Below are positions 23,163 through 32,763 of a stretch of DNA of 54,993 nt, piece after piece. This DNA comes from JABWBJ01 sp036507855 (GTDB taxonomy: Bacteria; Gemmatimonadota; Gemmatimonadetes; Gemmatimonadales; Gemmatimonadaceae): positions 1 to 54,993 of the forward strand of contig DATCIJ010000058.1 of the NCBI GenBank assembly GCA_036507855.1. The letters are read 5' to 3'. The translations under genes were made by a program, and so were the position numbers. Every line of letters begins with the position of its first letter. The first letter of the stretch is position 1. Under the pieces are notes generated by a model. It ran no database searches, had not been told where the DNA came from, and saw only the letters and a list, made by a program, of their open reading frames with translations.

Positions 23163-23488
23163 TGGCGACCCTGCGCGCGATTGTCGGCCCCGTACTCGCC
23201 ACCGGATTCCGGCTCGCCGGGCTCTCGGTGAACGAGGCCACGAGCGCACCCCAGGCCGCGGCGCTGCTCGAGCGACTGGCCGCGCGTCCCGACACGGGAG
23301 TGATCCTCATGCAGCAGGACTGGTTCGACCTCCTTCCCGATGCGCAGCGACGCGCGCTCGATCGCAGCCCCGTGCCCGTGGTCGTTCCGATCCCGGCCGC
23401 GGATTGGGCCGGAGGACGCAGCGGCGCCGAGGAGTACATCCTGGACCTCCTCCAACGCGCGATTGGATATCGCGTGAGGCTTCAATGA
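23162..23488 (+). CDS. V/A-ATPase subunit F
   Basis: This is a 108-aa central-stalk subunit with the family's small Rossmann-like fold. It opens with IVGPVLATGFRLAGL, where family members usually read a GD.TVLGFRLAG-like segment, so the dispatch motif is recognisable. The C-terminal helix includes YILDLLQRAIGYRV. It binds subunit D and regulates rotor coupling. The ATG at 23162 overlaps the subunit C stop (TGATG); a GTG one codon earlier is possible. Its stop overlaps subunit A as ATGA. Confidence 0.87.
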   Translation: MATLRAIVGPVLATGFRLAGLSVNEATSAPQAAALLERLAARPDTGVILMQQDWFDLLPDAQRRALDRSPVPVVVPIPAADWAGGRSGAEEYILDLLQRAIGYRVRLQ

Positions 23489-25227
23489 GCGCCGCGCGCA
23501 TCGTCCGCGTCGCCGGCGCCCTCATCGAGGCGCGCCCGCTCCTCGGCGCACTCTACGAACTCGCCCTGGTCGGCACGCACCGGTTGCTCGGCGAGATCGT
23601 GCGACAGTCGGGCGACACCGCGACCATCCAGGTTTACGAAGAGACGAGCGGGCTTGCGCTCGGCGAGCCGGTCGAGGCAATGGGAACGGCGCTCGCCGCG
23701 CAGCTTGGCCCCGGATTGTTAGGCTCGGTGCTCGACGGCACGGGACGACCACTGGCCCGGCTGGCGGAGGTTGGCGGCGATTTCATCGGAGCAGGGCTGG
23801 CCGCCAGCACCCTCGACCCATCGCGAAAGTGGACATTCGAGCCCGCACTCGAAGTCGGCGCAACCGTGGAAGGCGGTGATATTCTCGGCACCGTGGAGGA
23901 GACGGAGGGACTGACGCATGCGATCCTTGTCCCTCCGAACGTGAAGGGAACTCTCGCGTCGATCACCGCGGGAAGCTTCACGGTGGAAGATCAGGTGGGC
24001 GCGCTGAAGGATGGAACGCCGCTTCATCTCGCGCACCGCTGGCCCATCCGCGTGCCGCGTCCCATCGCCCAGCGACTGGCGACGAATCGTCCGTTCGTGA
24101 CCGGGCAGCGCGTCTTTGACCTGCTCTTCCCCGTGGCGGAAGGTGGTGCGTGCGCGGTCCCCGGCGGCTTCGGCACCGGGAAGACCATCATCGAGCAATC
24201 GCTGGCGCGCTTCGCCGACGCCGACATCATCGTCTTCGTCGGGTGCGGCGAGCGCGGCAACGAAATGACCGACGTGCTGACGGAGTTCCCCGCGCTCGTC
24301 GATCCGCGGACCGGGCGTCCCGTGATGGACCGTTCGGTGCTCATTGTCAACACCTCGAACATGCCCGTCGCGGCTCGTGAGGCGTCGATCTACCTCGGCG
24401 TGACCGTCGCCGAGTACTACAGGGACCAGGGACGCCGCGTCGCACTCATGATCGACTCCACCTCACGCTGGGCGGAAGCGCTGCGCGAGATGGGCGCGCG
24501 CCTTCAGGAGATGCCGGGTGAGGAGGGGTACCCGACATACCTGGCGAGCCGGCTCAGCCTCTTCTTCGAGCGTGCCGGCTACGCCCGCGCCCGCGGCAAA
24601 CCCGACCGCGAAGGCGCGGTCACCATCATCGGCGCCGTTTCGCCGCCCGGAGGCGACTTCTCCGAACCGGTGACGCAGGCCGCACTCCGCGTGACCGGCG
24701 CCCTCTGGGCGCTCGACGCCTCGCTGGCGCAGCAGCGCCATTACCCCGCCGTCGATTGGGACACGAGCTTCAGCCTGTATGCCAACCAGGTGGCGGGCTG
24801 GTTTGCCGAAGCCGCGGGCGCGGACTGGGACGAACTCCGACGATACCTCGTGGCATTGCTCCAGCGCGAGCGTGAGTTGCGTGACATCGCCAGCCTGGTT
24901 GGCCCGGATGCGCTGGAGGACGAGGACCGCTTCGTGATGAACATCGCGTGGATCGTGCGCGACGTCATCCTGCGACAGAGCGCCTTCCAACCTGACGACG
25001 CGCGCTCCCCGGTCGACAAGACGTACGCCATGGCCTCCGCCGCCGTGCTGGCCGGGCAGAAAGGCCGCGAGGCGCTGGCCAGCGGCATCCCGACCGCCCG
25101 GCTCGACCTCGAGCGCGTTCGTCAGGCGCTGGTCGCGCTCCGCGACGCGCCCGGACCGGACGTGGCGGACCGGTCGCGCGATGCACGGAACGCGGCCCTG
25201 GCCGTGGCCGGGGGGATCTCGCCATGA
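23485..25227 (+). CDS. V/A-ATPase catalytic subunit A
   Basis: This is the 580-aa catalytic ATPase subunit. The Walker A loop is GGFGTGKT (227-234) and the catalytic Glu is E256 in GCGERGNEM. The bulge domain unique to A subunits (about residues 115-190) is present (VEGGDILGTVEETEGLTHAI). ATP hydrolysis or synthesis occurs at A/B interfaces. The start is the ATG overlapping the subunit F stop (ATGA), giving MSAARIVRVAGALIEA, which matches the family N-terminus; the frame extends upstream but only over other genes. Its stop overlaps subunit B as ATGA. Confidence 0.96.
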   Translation: MSAARIVRVAGALIEARPLLGALYELALVGTHRLLGEIVRQSGDTATIQVYEETSGLALGEPVEAMGTALAAQLGPGLLGSVLDGTGRPLARLAEVGGDFIGAGLAASTLDPSRKWTFEPALEVGATVEGGDILGTVEETEGLTHAILVPPNVKGTLASITAGSFTVEDQVGALKDGTPLHLAHRWPIRVPRPIAQRLATNRPFVTGQRVFDLLFPVAEGGACAVPGGFGTGKTIIEQSLARFADADIIVFVGCGERGNEMTDVLTEFPALVDPRTGRPVMDRSVLIVNTSNMPVAAREASIYLGVTVAEYYRDQGRRVALMIDSTSRWAEALREMGARLQEMPGEEGYPTYLASRLSLFFERAGYARARGKPDREGAVTIIGAVSPPGGDFSEPVTQAALRVTGALWALDASLAQQRHYPAVDWDTSFSLYANQVAGWFAEAAGADWDELRRYLVALLQRERELRDIASLVGPDALEDEDRFVMNIAWIVRDVILRQSAFQPDDARSPVDKTYAMASAAVLAGQKGREALASGIPTARLDLERVRQALVALRDAPGPDVADRSRDARNAALAVAGGISP

Positions 25228-26666
25228 CGACGTTCCAGCGCACCTACCGGGGCGCCGCGGCAGCCGCCGGCCCGCTCCTGTTCCTCGCGGAGGCGAGGCG
25301 CGTCGCGTTAGGCGAGCGCGTGGTCGTCCGACTCGAGGGGCAGCCCGACCGGCGCGGCCAGGTCATCGACGCCGGCGAGTCCCGAACCGTGATCCAGCTG
25401 CTCGACGAACCGGTCGGCCTGGCGCCGCATCGCGCCGAGGTCATCCTGACCGGGGAGCCGGTGCGCAGCGTCGTGGGGCGCGACCTGCTCGGCCGCGCCT
25501 TCTCCGGACACGGCGCGCCGGTCGACGGGCTTCCGCCGCCGATCGGGTCCGACATCCGCGCCGTCGGCGGCGCGGCCCTCAATCCGGTGCGCCGCGCGCG
25601 TCCCTCCGACTTCATCGAGACCGGCGTGTCGGCCATCGATGCCATGAACACGCTCGTGCGCGGGCAGAAGCTGCCGGTGTTCTCCGGCCCCGGACTTCCC
25701 GGACTCGACCTGGCGGCCCGCATCGTCGAGGGCGCGCGAGCGCCGCACGGCGAATCGTTCGCCGTCGTCTTCGCGGCCGTCGGCATCACCGCGCGGGAGA
25801 CGCAGGTGTTCGTCGATCGCGTGCGGGCCAGCGGCGCCATGCCGCGCACGGTGCTCTATCTCAACGAGGCGTCACATCCCACCGTCGAGAGGCTCCTCGC
25901 GCCGCGGCTCGCGCTCACCGCCGCCGAGTACCTCGCCTTCGATGCCGGCATGCACGTCCTGGTCGTCGTCGCCGACATGACGCATTACTGCGAAGCGCTT
26001 CGTGAGCTGGGCACCGCGCGCGAGGAAGTACCCGGACGACGCGGATATCCGGGCTACATGTACACGGACCTGGCCAGCTTGTACGAGCGGGCCGGCATCG
26101 TCAGGGGGCGCGCGGGCTCCATCACGCTCATCCCGATCGTGACGATGCCTGACGATGACATCACGCATCCCATTCCCGATCTCACGGGCTACATCACGGA
26201 AGGACAGGTGGTCCTGAGTCGCGACCTCCATCGGCGAGGCCTCGACCCGCCCATCGACGTGCTGCCATCGCTGTCCCGGCTGATGAACAGCGGCATCGGC
26301 GAGGGGCGCACCTGGCGCGACCACCGCGAGTGGTCCGACCAGTTGTATGCGTCGTACGCACGCGGCCGCGAGGCGCGCAGCATGGCAGCCATCGTCGGAT
26401 CGTCTGGCCTGCTTCCGGCGGACCGCAGGGCGCTCGAGTTCGCCGAAGCATTCGAGCACCGGTTCATTCACCAGGGCGAAGCGCGGCGCACCATTGGCGA
26501 AACCGTCGAAGCAGGGTGGGAGCTGCTCGATGCGCTTCCCAGGGAGGATCTCGCCCGACTCGGCGATCGCGCCATCGAGAGCCGCCAGCAGTCGCGCGCC
26601 GAGGACCCGGCAAAAGACTCCGATGCCGCGCGTCAGGCGGTGCCGGCGGGCGCTGCGGCACGATGA
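25224..26666 (+). CDS. V/A-ATPase regulatory subunit B
   Basis: This is the 480-aa nucleotide-binding but non-catalytic subunit. The P-loop is degenerate, as expected for B: FSGPGLPGLDLAARI replaces GxxxxGKT. Family motifs include FIETGVSAIDAMNTLVRGQKLP, VFVDRVRASGAMPRTVLYLNEA and YPGYMYTDLASLYERAG, and the DLTGYITEGQ segment is also conserved. It alternates with A in the hexameric head. Both ends overlap neighbours as ATGA. Confidence 0.96.
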   Translation: MTTFQRTYRGAAAAAGPLLFLAEARRVALGERVVVRLEGQPDRRGQVIDAGESRTVIQLLDEPVGLAPHRAEVILTGEPVRSVVGRDLLGRAFSGHGAPVDGLPPPIGSDIRAVGGAALNPVRRARPSDFIETGVSAIDAMNTLVRGQKLPVFSGPGLPGLDLAARIVEGARAPHGESFAVVFAAVGITARETQVFVDRVRASGAMPRTVLYLNEASHPTVERLLAPRLALTAAEYLAFDAGMHVLVVVADMTHYCEALRELGTAREEVPGRRGYPGYMYTDLASLYERAGIVRGRAGSITLIPIVTMPDDDITHPIPDLTGYITEGQVVLSRDLHRRGLDPPIDVLPSLSRLMNSGIGEGRTWRDHREWSDQLYASYARGREARSMAAIVGSSGLLPADRRALEFAEAFEHRFIHQGEARRTIGETVEAGWELLDALPREDLARLGDRAIESRQQSRAEDPAKDSDAARQAVPAGAAAR

Positions 26667-27292
26667 CCGGCGACCGCCTCGCGGCCACTCGCCTCGACCT
26701 CCTTCGCGCCCGTCGCGAACTGCGCCGCGTGCGACACGGGGCGTCACTCGTCAGGCGGAAGCGAGAGGCCCTGGTGGCTGAGCTGTTCCGGGCCGCGCGA
26801 CCCGCGCTCGACCTTCGTGACCGCATCACGAGGGCATCAACGGAAGCCGCGAAGGCGCTGATCGACGCGCTCGCCGAACATGGAAGCTCCGGACTCGCCG
26901 CCATGGCCAACCCCGCGCGCGAAGTTTCGGTCGACCTCAAGCCGGCCGTGGTCTGGGGCATCCCGGTTTCCGACGTCGTGAATCGCGAGCCCGTGTCGAG
27001 GTCGCTCGATGCGCGCGGAACGGCTCCGGCCATGACCGGTCCGGCCGCGGCGCGCGCCGCGGCACGTTTCGAGCGGCTGACCGACCTACTGGTGGAAGCA
27101 GCCCCGCGCGAACAACGTGTGCGCCGGCTCGGCGATGCCGTCTCTCGCACCACTCGTCAGATGCGGACGCTCGAACAACGAGTCGCTCCCAGACTCGAAC
27201 GGCAGATCGCGCAGGTTCGTCGTCAGCTCGAGGAGCGGGAACGCGAGGATCGCATCCGATTGAAGCGGTTCCGGACGGGCTCCGGGAAGTGA
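26663..27292 (+). CDS. V/A-ATPase rotor shaft subunit D
   Basis: This is a 209-aa central shaft subunit made of two long helices. The N-terminal helix contains ATRLDLLRARRELRRVRHGA and KREAL, and the C-terminal helix runs from about 125 to 200; both are typical of NtpD/AtpD. The chain enters the A3B3 head and transmits rotation. Its ATG overlaps the subunit B stop (ATGA). It is the last gene of the operon (order G/H-I-K-E-C-F-A-B-D), which appears complete. Confidence 0.93.
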   Translation: MTGDRLAATRLDLLRARRELRRVRHGASLVRRKREALVAELFRAARPALDLRDRITRASTEAAKALIDALAEHGSSGLAAMANPAREVSVDLKPAVVWGIPVSDVVNREPVSRSLDARGTAPAMTGPAAARAAARFERLTDLLVEAAPREQRVRRLGDAVSRTTRQMRTLEQRVAPRLERQIAQVRRQLEEREREDRIRLKRFRTGSGK

Positions 27293-27298
27293 CCGTCC

Positions 27299-27324
27299 CG
27301 GGGAACGCAGCAAGCGTTTTCCCG
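27299..27324 (+). terminator. Hairpin after the V-ATPase operon
   Basis: CGGGGAACGC (27299-27308) faces GCGTTTTCCCG (27314-27324) across an AGCAA loop, giving two short stems around a small internal loop. It starts seven bases after the subunit D stop. The T run is inside the stem, not after it, so it is a possible but not classical terminator. Confidence 0.4.
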
Positions 27325-27379
27325 TGGCTGGGCGTTTAACCTGTGCGGCCCTGACAGGCTCGGTCGAATTGGAGGACGA

Positions 27380-28591
27380 TTGTCACGTAAGCTGAAGCAG
27401 TACTGCATGTTGGGAATCGCCTTCGCCACAGGGTCATTCGCCGTCTCCTGCACCAAGCCGGCAGGCGGAGAGCCGGCCGCGGGAACGGCAGCCGGCGCCG
27501 GTCGTGCCGGCTCCAGTCGAGCCGGCGGACGCGCGGGTGCCTCGGACCGTCCCACTCCCGTGGAAATCGAACTGGTGAAGCGCGGGTCGGTGTCGCGCAC
27601 CTCGGTCATCGCGGGAATGCTCGAACCCATCCGCACGGTCGGCGTGAACGCGCAGCTCTCGGGAATCCTCCTCTCGCTGAAGGCGGAGGAAGGTCATCGC
27701 GTCCGGCAGGGCGAGGTCCTGGCCGAGATAGACGCGCAGGAACTTGAAGCGCAGGCGCGCAGCGCCGAGGCTGCTCTCCGATTCGCGCAGTCCACGCTGG
27801 AGCGATCGGAACAGCTCTTCAAGCAGCAGATCATCACGATCGCGGAACTCGAGCGGGACCGAGCGTCACACGAGGCCGCGAAGGCAACGAGTGAACAGCT
27901 CAAGACCCGGCTCGGGTATGCGCACGTGGTCGCGCCGATATCGGGAATCATTACCGAGAAACGCATCGAGGCAGGTGACATCGTCTCTTCACAGACGCGC
28001 CTCTTCACCGTGGCCGACATGGGCACCCTGGTAACGCGCATTCAGGTGTCCGAGCTCGAGGTCAGCACGCTTCGCGCCGGCGACGTGGTGCCGCTGACGG
28101 TGGACGCCCTTGGTGGTCAGCGAGTCGAAGGTCGCATCCGTCGCATCTTCCCGTCGGCGGACAGCGCGACTCGTCTCGTGCCCGTCGAGGTCGCGCTCAG
28201 CGGGAACCAGCTCGCGGGTCTGCGTCCCGGATACACGGTCCGCGCCACACTGGCGCTCGACAAGCGTGACGATGCGTTGCTCGTGCCGTCTCGCGCGGTG
28301 TCTGGTCCGGCAGGTGCGCGCGCGGTCTATGTCGTAAAGGGTGGACAGATTGAACGACGCGCCGTGCGCGTCGGCAGCGACATGTCCGGCCAGTCGGAGA
28401 TCTTCGAGGGTGTCGCCGAGGGCGACTCGGTGATCGTCTCCGGCACGTCGATGCTGCGCGAAGGCGCCAAGGCGAAAGTCGTCGCCCCGCTCAGCGATCG
28501 AGCGCCGATCAGCAAGCCTCTCGATTCCACGGCTACAGCATCACCCGGCGCCGGCAGGGCCGGCAGGGGCGGACGGGGGGACGGCAAGTGA
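27380..28591 (+). CDS. RND efflux periplasmic adaptor lipoprotein
   Basis: This is a 403-aa membrane-fusion protein of the HlyD/AcrA type. The signal peptide ends in a lipobox (FAVS-C near residue 24), so it is lipid-anchored in the periplasm. A low-complexity Gly/Ala linker follows, then a biotinyl-lipoyl half, a helical hairpin (about 115-170), the second lipoyl half (HVVAPISGIITEKRIEAGDIV) and beta-barrel domains. The C-terminal 20 residues are Gly/Arg/Ala-rich. It links the inner-membrane pump to an outer-membrane channel; none is encoded nearby. The start is TTG with GGAGG four bases upstream. Its stop overlaps the pump gene (GTGA). Confidence 0.92.
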   Translation: MSRKLKQYCMLGIAFATGSFAVSCTKPAGGEPAAGTAAGAGRAGSSRAGGRAGASDRPTPVEIELVKRGSVSRTSVIAGMLEPIRTVGVNAQLSGILLSLKAEEGHRVRQGEVLAEIDAQELEAQARSAEAALRFAQSTLERSEQLFKQQIITIAELERDRASHEAAKATSEQLKTRLGYAHVVAPISGIITEKRIEAGDIVSSQTRLFTVADMGTLVTRIQVSELEVSTLRAGDVVPLTVDALGGQRVEGRIRRIFPSADSATRLVPVEVALSGNQLAGLRPGYTVRATLALDKRDDALLVPSRAVSGPAGARAVYVVKGGQIERRAVRVGSDMSGQSEIFEGVAEGDSVIVSGTSMLREGAKAKVVAPLSDRAPISKPLDSTATASPGAGRAGRGGRGDGK

Positions 28592-31500
28592 AAGACAAGC
28601 GACGCGGCATCGCCAGCTGGTCGATCAGCCGTCCCATCGGGACGATCATGATCACGAGCACGCTGCTCGTGCTCGGCGCGGTCTACGTGGGACGCATCCC
28701 CGTCGACCTGCTCCCGCGCATCGTGTATCCGCAGGTGCGGGTCAACGTGAGCAACCCGGGCGTAGACCCGGCCGTGCTCGAGGAAACCGTCGCCAAGCCG
28801 CTCGAGGCGGCGCTCGCGACGACCGAAGGGCTGACGCGCATGGCCGCCGACGTGTCGACGGGCTCGGTCAACATCACGCTCGACTTCGAGTACGGCACCA
28901 ACGTCGACTTTGCGCTCCAGGATGCCGCGAAGAACGTCGAGCGCATTCGTGCCCGCCTCCCCGAGGAGGCGGATCCGCCTAACGTCAACAAGTCGGACCC
29001 TTCGCAGCAGCAGATCTACCAGGTCGCGTTCTCCTCAGCCAGCCGGAACCAGATCGCTCTCCGCCAGTGGGTGGACCAGCGCCTTCGCCCGCAGTTGCTG
29101 TCCGTGAATGGCGTCGCGGCCGTCGAGATCTTCGGCGGCCTGGTGCGCGAGATCCAGGTGGAGCTCGATCCGGACCGTCTCCGTGGCCTGGGACTGTCCG
29201 TGTCGCAGGTCATCAGCGCGCTACGGAATGAGAACCAGGACATGGCCGCCGGTCGCATCTCGACGCTGGATCGCGAGATGGTCGGCACCACGGCGGGCAA
29301 GTTCCGCTCGCTCGAGGACATCCGCGGCGTCCTGCTGACGTCACCGAGCGGCGCGCGCGTGCCGCTCCGCGATATCGCCGCGATTCGCGACACCAGCCAG
29401 GAGCAACGGAGCTGGGCGCGTCTCAACGGCGTTCCCGCCGTGCGCATCGGCATCCAGAAGCAGCCCGAGGCCAACACCGTCGAGGTCGTGCGCGGCGTCC
29501 AGGCGAAGCTCGCGCAACTCCAGTCGAGCGGCTACGTCCCCGCCGACATCAGGAACGAGGTCACGTACGACCAGTCCGGGTTCATCAGCGACGCGCTCAG
29601 GTCGGTGCGTAACGCGGCGATCATCGGCGCGATCCTGTCCATGCTGGTTGTCATCCTCTTTCTCCGCTCGTTCCGGAAGACCTTCATCATCGGCGTATCG
29701 ATCCCGCTGGCCATCCTCGCGACATTCGTGATGATGGGCATCGCCGACCTGACGCTCAACATCATGTCGCTGGGCGGGCTGGCATTAGGCACCGGGCTGT
29801 TGCTCGACAACGCGATCGTGATGCTGGAGAACATCTATCGTCGCCGGGAGACGGACGGACTCGACCCGGAGGAAGCCGCGCACGTCGGCGCGGCGGAAGT
29901 CACGAGCCCGGTCGTCGCGTCCACCACGACGAACCTCGCCTCGGTCGCGCCGTTCCTGCTGATCACGGGCCTGTCCGCGCTCATCTTCCGTGAGTTGATC
30001 CTCACGATCTCATTCGCCATCCTGGCGTCGCTTCCCCTGGCGCTCACGCTGATCCCGATGCTCGCCGCGCAACTGGGCAAGGTTCGCTTCAGCAGCGGCC
30101 TGGAGCGATTCCGGCCATTGCTGGCGTTCGAGCGCGGATTCGACCGGATGGTCGAGGGGTATCGCCGTCTCGCGACCGGCGTCGTGCGCGCGCGCTGGCT
30201 CCTCCTGGCCGGCGTCACGGGGTTGGGCGTGGCCGCATGGTTCATGGCCAAGACGTTCCCCTCCGAATTCCTGCCGCAGGTCGATGACGGCACGGTCACC
30301 GCCAACATGCGCATGCCTCCCGGCAGCACTCCGCAGCAGGCGAACCGGTTGGCGCTCGAAGTCGAGAGGATGATCGGTGAGATGCCCGCCGTGCACAGCG
30401 TGTTCACCAATGCGGGCGCCGGACGCGGCGGTCTTGACGTCCGCCTGACGAAGGCCGGCGAGCGCCAGGTGACTTCCGATCAGTGGGTGCAGATGCTCCA
30501 GCGGCGCGTGGACGACGCCGGCTTCGCCGGGTCGCGCGTCTTCGTGCGACCGCCGCGCATCCGCGGCCTCCGCACCTCGTCCGCCGGCACCGACGTCTCG
30601 GTGACCATTGTGGGCGACCACCTCGATCAGCTCGACGAGATCGGGCAGGAAGTCGTACGGCGCCTGCGCGGCATCCCGGGCCTCGAGAATGTGCAGGTAC
30701 AGGCCGATGAACCGCGGCCGATGCTTTCCATCGCGCTGGATCGCGAACGCGCACGGAACCTCGGGCTTGACGTTGCGGCGGTCGGCCAGACGGTGCGCAC
30801 CGCGCTGGACGGAACGATCGCCACTCGTTATGCAGAAGGGAACTTCGAGTACGATGTGCGCGTGCTCTTCCCGAAGCACAAATTCCAGAGCGCCACCGAC
30901 ATCGGCGGTACGCTTCTCTTCCCCGGCGGGCGTAATACGCACCCGGTCTTCCTGCGCGACATCGCCAGCGTGAATCCGGCGGTCAGTCCCGCCACCATCC
31001 GCCGCGAAAACCAGAACCGGCGGATCGAGGTGAGCGGCGACGTGATCACGGCCGTCGCGTCCATCGGGTCGATCACCGATTCCCTCCGGAATCGCCTTTC
31101 AGACCTGACCTTGCCCGACGGCTACGGCCTCATCATCGGCGGAGAGGAGGAGGCGATCCGGGACACGAACTCGCAGATGACGCTGGTCATCGGGCTCGCG
31201 ATCTTCCTGGTCTTCGTGGTGCTGGCGGTACAGTACGAGAGCCTGCTCGACCCGCTCATCATCCTGACCGCGGTCCCGCTGGCGCTCATCGGCGTCGTCG
31301 CCATTCTCGGCATCACCAACACACCGTTCTCGGCGCCGGTGTTGCTCGGAATGATCATGCTGGCGGGCATCGTGGTGAATAACTCCATCCTTCTGGTGGA
31401 GTTCTCGAACCATTTCCGGCGGGAGGCTGGCGCTTCCATCGAGGCGGCCGTGGTCGAAGCCGGCGTCGTGCGCATGCGGCCGATCTTGATGACGACGTTC

Positions 31501-31728
31501 ACATCGCTGGTGGGTGCGATGCCACTGGCACTCGGCCTCGGCGAGGGCGGCGAGTTGATGAGGCCGCTCGCGATCGCGGTGGTGGGCGGCCTGTCACTGT
31601 CGTCGCTGCTCACGCTTTTCGTGGTGCCGAGTTTCTATGTCATCCTGCATCACGCGGGAGACGCGGTGAAGCGGTTCGTCCTCGGGGAAAAGGCGCGAGC
31701 GGTGGCGGTGGGGGAGGTGGGGGACTGA
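28588..31728 (+). CDS. RND multidrug-type efflux permease (AcrB/HAE1-like)
   Basis: This is a 1046-aa proton-driven exporter, the normal length for AcrB relatives. It has two sets of six transmembrane helices, separated by periplasmic porter loops. The proton relay is reduced compared with AcrB: D407 is kept in LLLDNAIVMLEN, but the next residue is N408, and the AcrB K940 position is N931 in GIVVNNSILLVEF. This pattern is seen in many HAE1/MdtBC-like pumps, so activity is still likely. Substrates cannot be predicted. The start is GTG in a GTGA overlap with the adaptor gene. It is convergent with the SDR gene. Confidence 0.94.
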   Translation: MKDKRRGIASWSISRPIGTIMITSTLLVLGAVYVGRIPVDLLPRIVYPQVRVNVSNPGVDPAVLEETVAKPLEAALATTEGLTRMAADVSTGSVNITLDFEYGTNVDFALQDAAKNVERIRARLPEEADPPNVNKSDPSQQQIYQVAFSSASRNQIALRQWVDQRLRPQLLSVNGVAAVEIFGGLVREIQVELDPDRLRGLGLSVSQVISALRNENQDMAAGRISTLDREMVGTTAGKFRSLEDIRGVLLTSPSGARVPLRDIAAIRDTSQEQRSWARLNGVPAVRIGIQKQPEANTVEVVRGVQAKLAQLQSSGYVPADIRNEVTYDQSGFISDALRSVRNAAIIGAILSMLVVILFLRSFRKTFIIGVSIPLAILATFVMMGIADLTLNIMSLGGLALGTGLLLDNAIVMLENIYRRRETDGLDPEEAAHVGAAEVTSPVVASTTTNLASVAPFLLITGLSALIFRELILTISFAILASLPLALTLIPMLAAQLGKVRFSSGLERFRPLLAFERGFDRMVEGYRRLATGVVRARWLLLAGVTGLGVAAWFMAKTFPSEFLPQVDDGTVTANMRMPPGSTPQQANRLALEVERMIGEMPAVHSVFTNAGAGRGGLDVRLTKAGERQVTSDQWVQMLQRRVDDAGFAGSRVFVRPPRIRGLRTSSAGTDVSVTIVGDHLDQLDEIGQEVVRRLRGIPGLENVQVQADEPRPMLSIALDRERARNLGLDVAAVGQTVRTALDGTIATRYAEGNFEYDVRVLFPKHKFQSATDIGGTLLFPGGRNTHPVFLRDIASVNPAVSPATIRRENQNRRIEVSGDVITAVASIGSITDSLRNRLSDLTLPDGYGLIIGGEEEAIRDTNSQMTLVIGLAIFLVFVVLAVQYESLLDPLIILTAVPLALIGVVAILGITNTPFSAPVLLGMIMLAGIVVNNSILLVEFSNHFRREAGASIEAAVVEAGVVRMRPILMTTFTSLVGAMPLALGLGEGGELMRPLAIAVVGGLSLSSLLTLFVVPSFYVILHHAGDAVKRFVLGEKARAVAVGEVGD

Positions 31729-31731
31729 ATA

Positions 31732-31755
31732 AGCGCAGAGCGCAAAGCGCAAGCG
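31732..31755. repeat. Short heptamer array between convergent genes
   Basis: AGCGCAG, AGCGCAA and AGCGCAA followed by GCG form three heptamer units directly after the RND pump stop and before the convergent SDR gene end. No stem is evident. Confidence 0.55.
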
Positions 31756-31784
31756 TTTCCACAGCCCCCGGTCGTCGCCAGGCT

Positions 31785-32756
31785 CTAAAGAAACCCCTCG
31801 CTCCGGTACCAATCCACCGTGCGCTTTACCGCCTCGCGCACGCCGACCTTCGGCTGGAATCCGAGTTCTCGATTGGCGCGAGTCAGGTCGAACCGCCGGT
31901 TGCTGGTGAGAAACCGTGCGCCGGCCACGCTCGGCAGGTCCTTGCCGGTGTAGCGCTCGACCACGCCGTTCAGGCGCAGGTACCAGCCGATCGGCGCCGC
32001 GGGAATCGACCTGGGCGGCCTCGCTCCCAGCTCCTCGGCGATACGCGCCATCAATTCTCGCAGTCGCACCGGCTCGGGACCCGCCAGGTTGTACGTGGCG
32101 CTGCGCGTGCCCGACCTTCCGCACAGCACGAGACCATCCACGATGTCGGCAACGTCAGCCGGATGGTGCCAGTTCGCGCCCGCTCCGATGACCGGCAGCC
32201 GGCGGCGCCCGATCGACCGGACGAACGACAGCCAACTCAGGCACCCTGGGCCAAGCACGGCGCTGATGCGGGCGATGACAATGTCGAACCCGTCGCGTGT
32301 GCGAGCCCGCAGCGAATCCTCGGCCGCCGCCTTGCTGCGGCCGTACGCCGAGTCGGGGCGCAGCGGGGCACTCTCATCGATGGGCACGTCGGGAAGGTGG
32401 TGGCCGTATACGGCGATCGAGCTGCAGCTCACGAGCGACCGGACACCGGACCGAGCGCTCACGTCGGCGACGATCGCCGTGCCCGCGACATTGGTCGACT
32501 GCACCTCGGATGCGGGCATCGCACCATGGCCCTTGGCGCGAGCCATGTGATACACCACCTCGGCGCCACGGACGGTGCGACCCACAGTTACCTCGTCCAG
32601 CACGTCGCCAAGGATCACCGAGACGCCACGCTCCCGAAGCGACAGGTCGTCAGGTTCACGCCGCACCAGGACCGTGACGTCGTGGCGCTCCGAAAGGAGC
32701 CGGTCGACCAGCGGCGAGCCAATGAAACCCGCCGCTCCCGTCACGGCGACTCTCAT
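31785..32756 (-). CDS. NAD-dependent epimerase/dehydratase (extended SDR)
   Basis: This is a 323-aa extended short-chain dehydrogenase. The cofactor loop is TGAAGFIGSPLVDRLL near the N-terminus, and the catalytic pair is in SAYGRSKAAAE (Y-x3-K), preceded by the Ser motif SCSSIAVYG. The family changes nucleotide sugars or steroid-like substrates; the substrate is unassigned. The start at 32756 gives MRVAVTGAAGFIG, the standard N-terminus; the frame extends upstream only over the next gene. It lies seven bases downstream of the glycosyltransferase gene on the same strand, so the two probably form an operon for a surface glycan or glycolipid. Confidence 0.88.
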   Translation of the reverse strand: MRVAVTGAAGFIGSPLVDRLLSERHDVTVLVRREPDDLSLRERGVSVILGDVLDEVTVGRTVRGAEVVYHMARAKGHGAMPASEVQSTNVAGTAIVADVSARSGVRSLVSCSSIAVYGHHLPDVPIDESAPLRPDSAYGRSKAAAEDSLRARTRDGFDIVIARISAVLGPGCLSWLSFVRSIGRRRLPVIGAGANWHHPADVADIVDGLVLCGRSGTRSATYNLAGPEPVRLRELMARIAEELGARPPRSIPAAPIGWYLRLNGVVERYTGKDLPSVAGARFLTSNRRFDLTRANRELGFQPKVGVREAVKRTVDWYRSEGFL

Positions 32757-32763
32757 GGCGGAG

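Noticed and set aside
28588..31728. RND pump inactive because AcrB D408 and K940 are Asn
   Set aside because: D407 is kept, and D-N variants are common in HAE1/MdtBC-type pumps, so inactivity is not supported.
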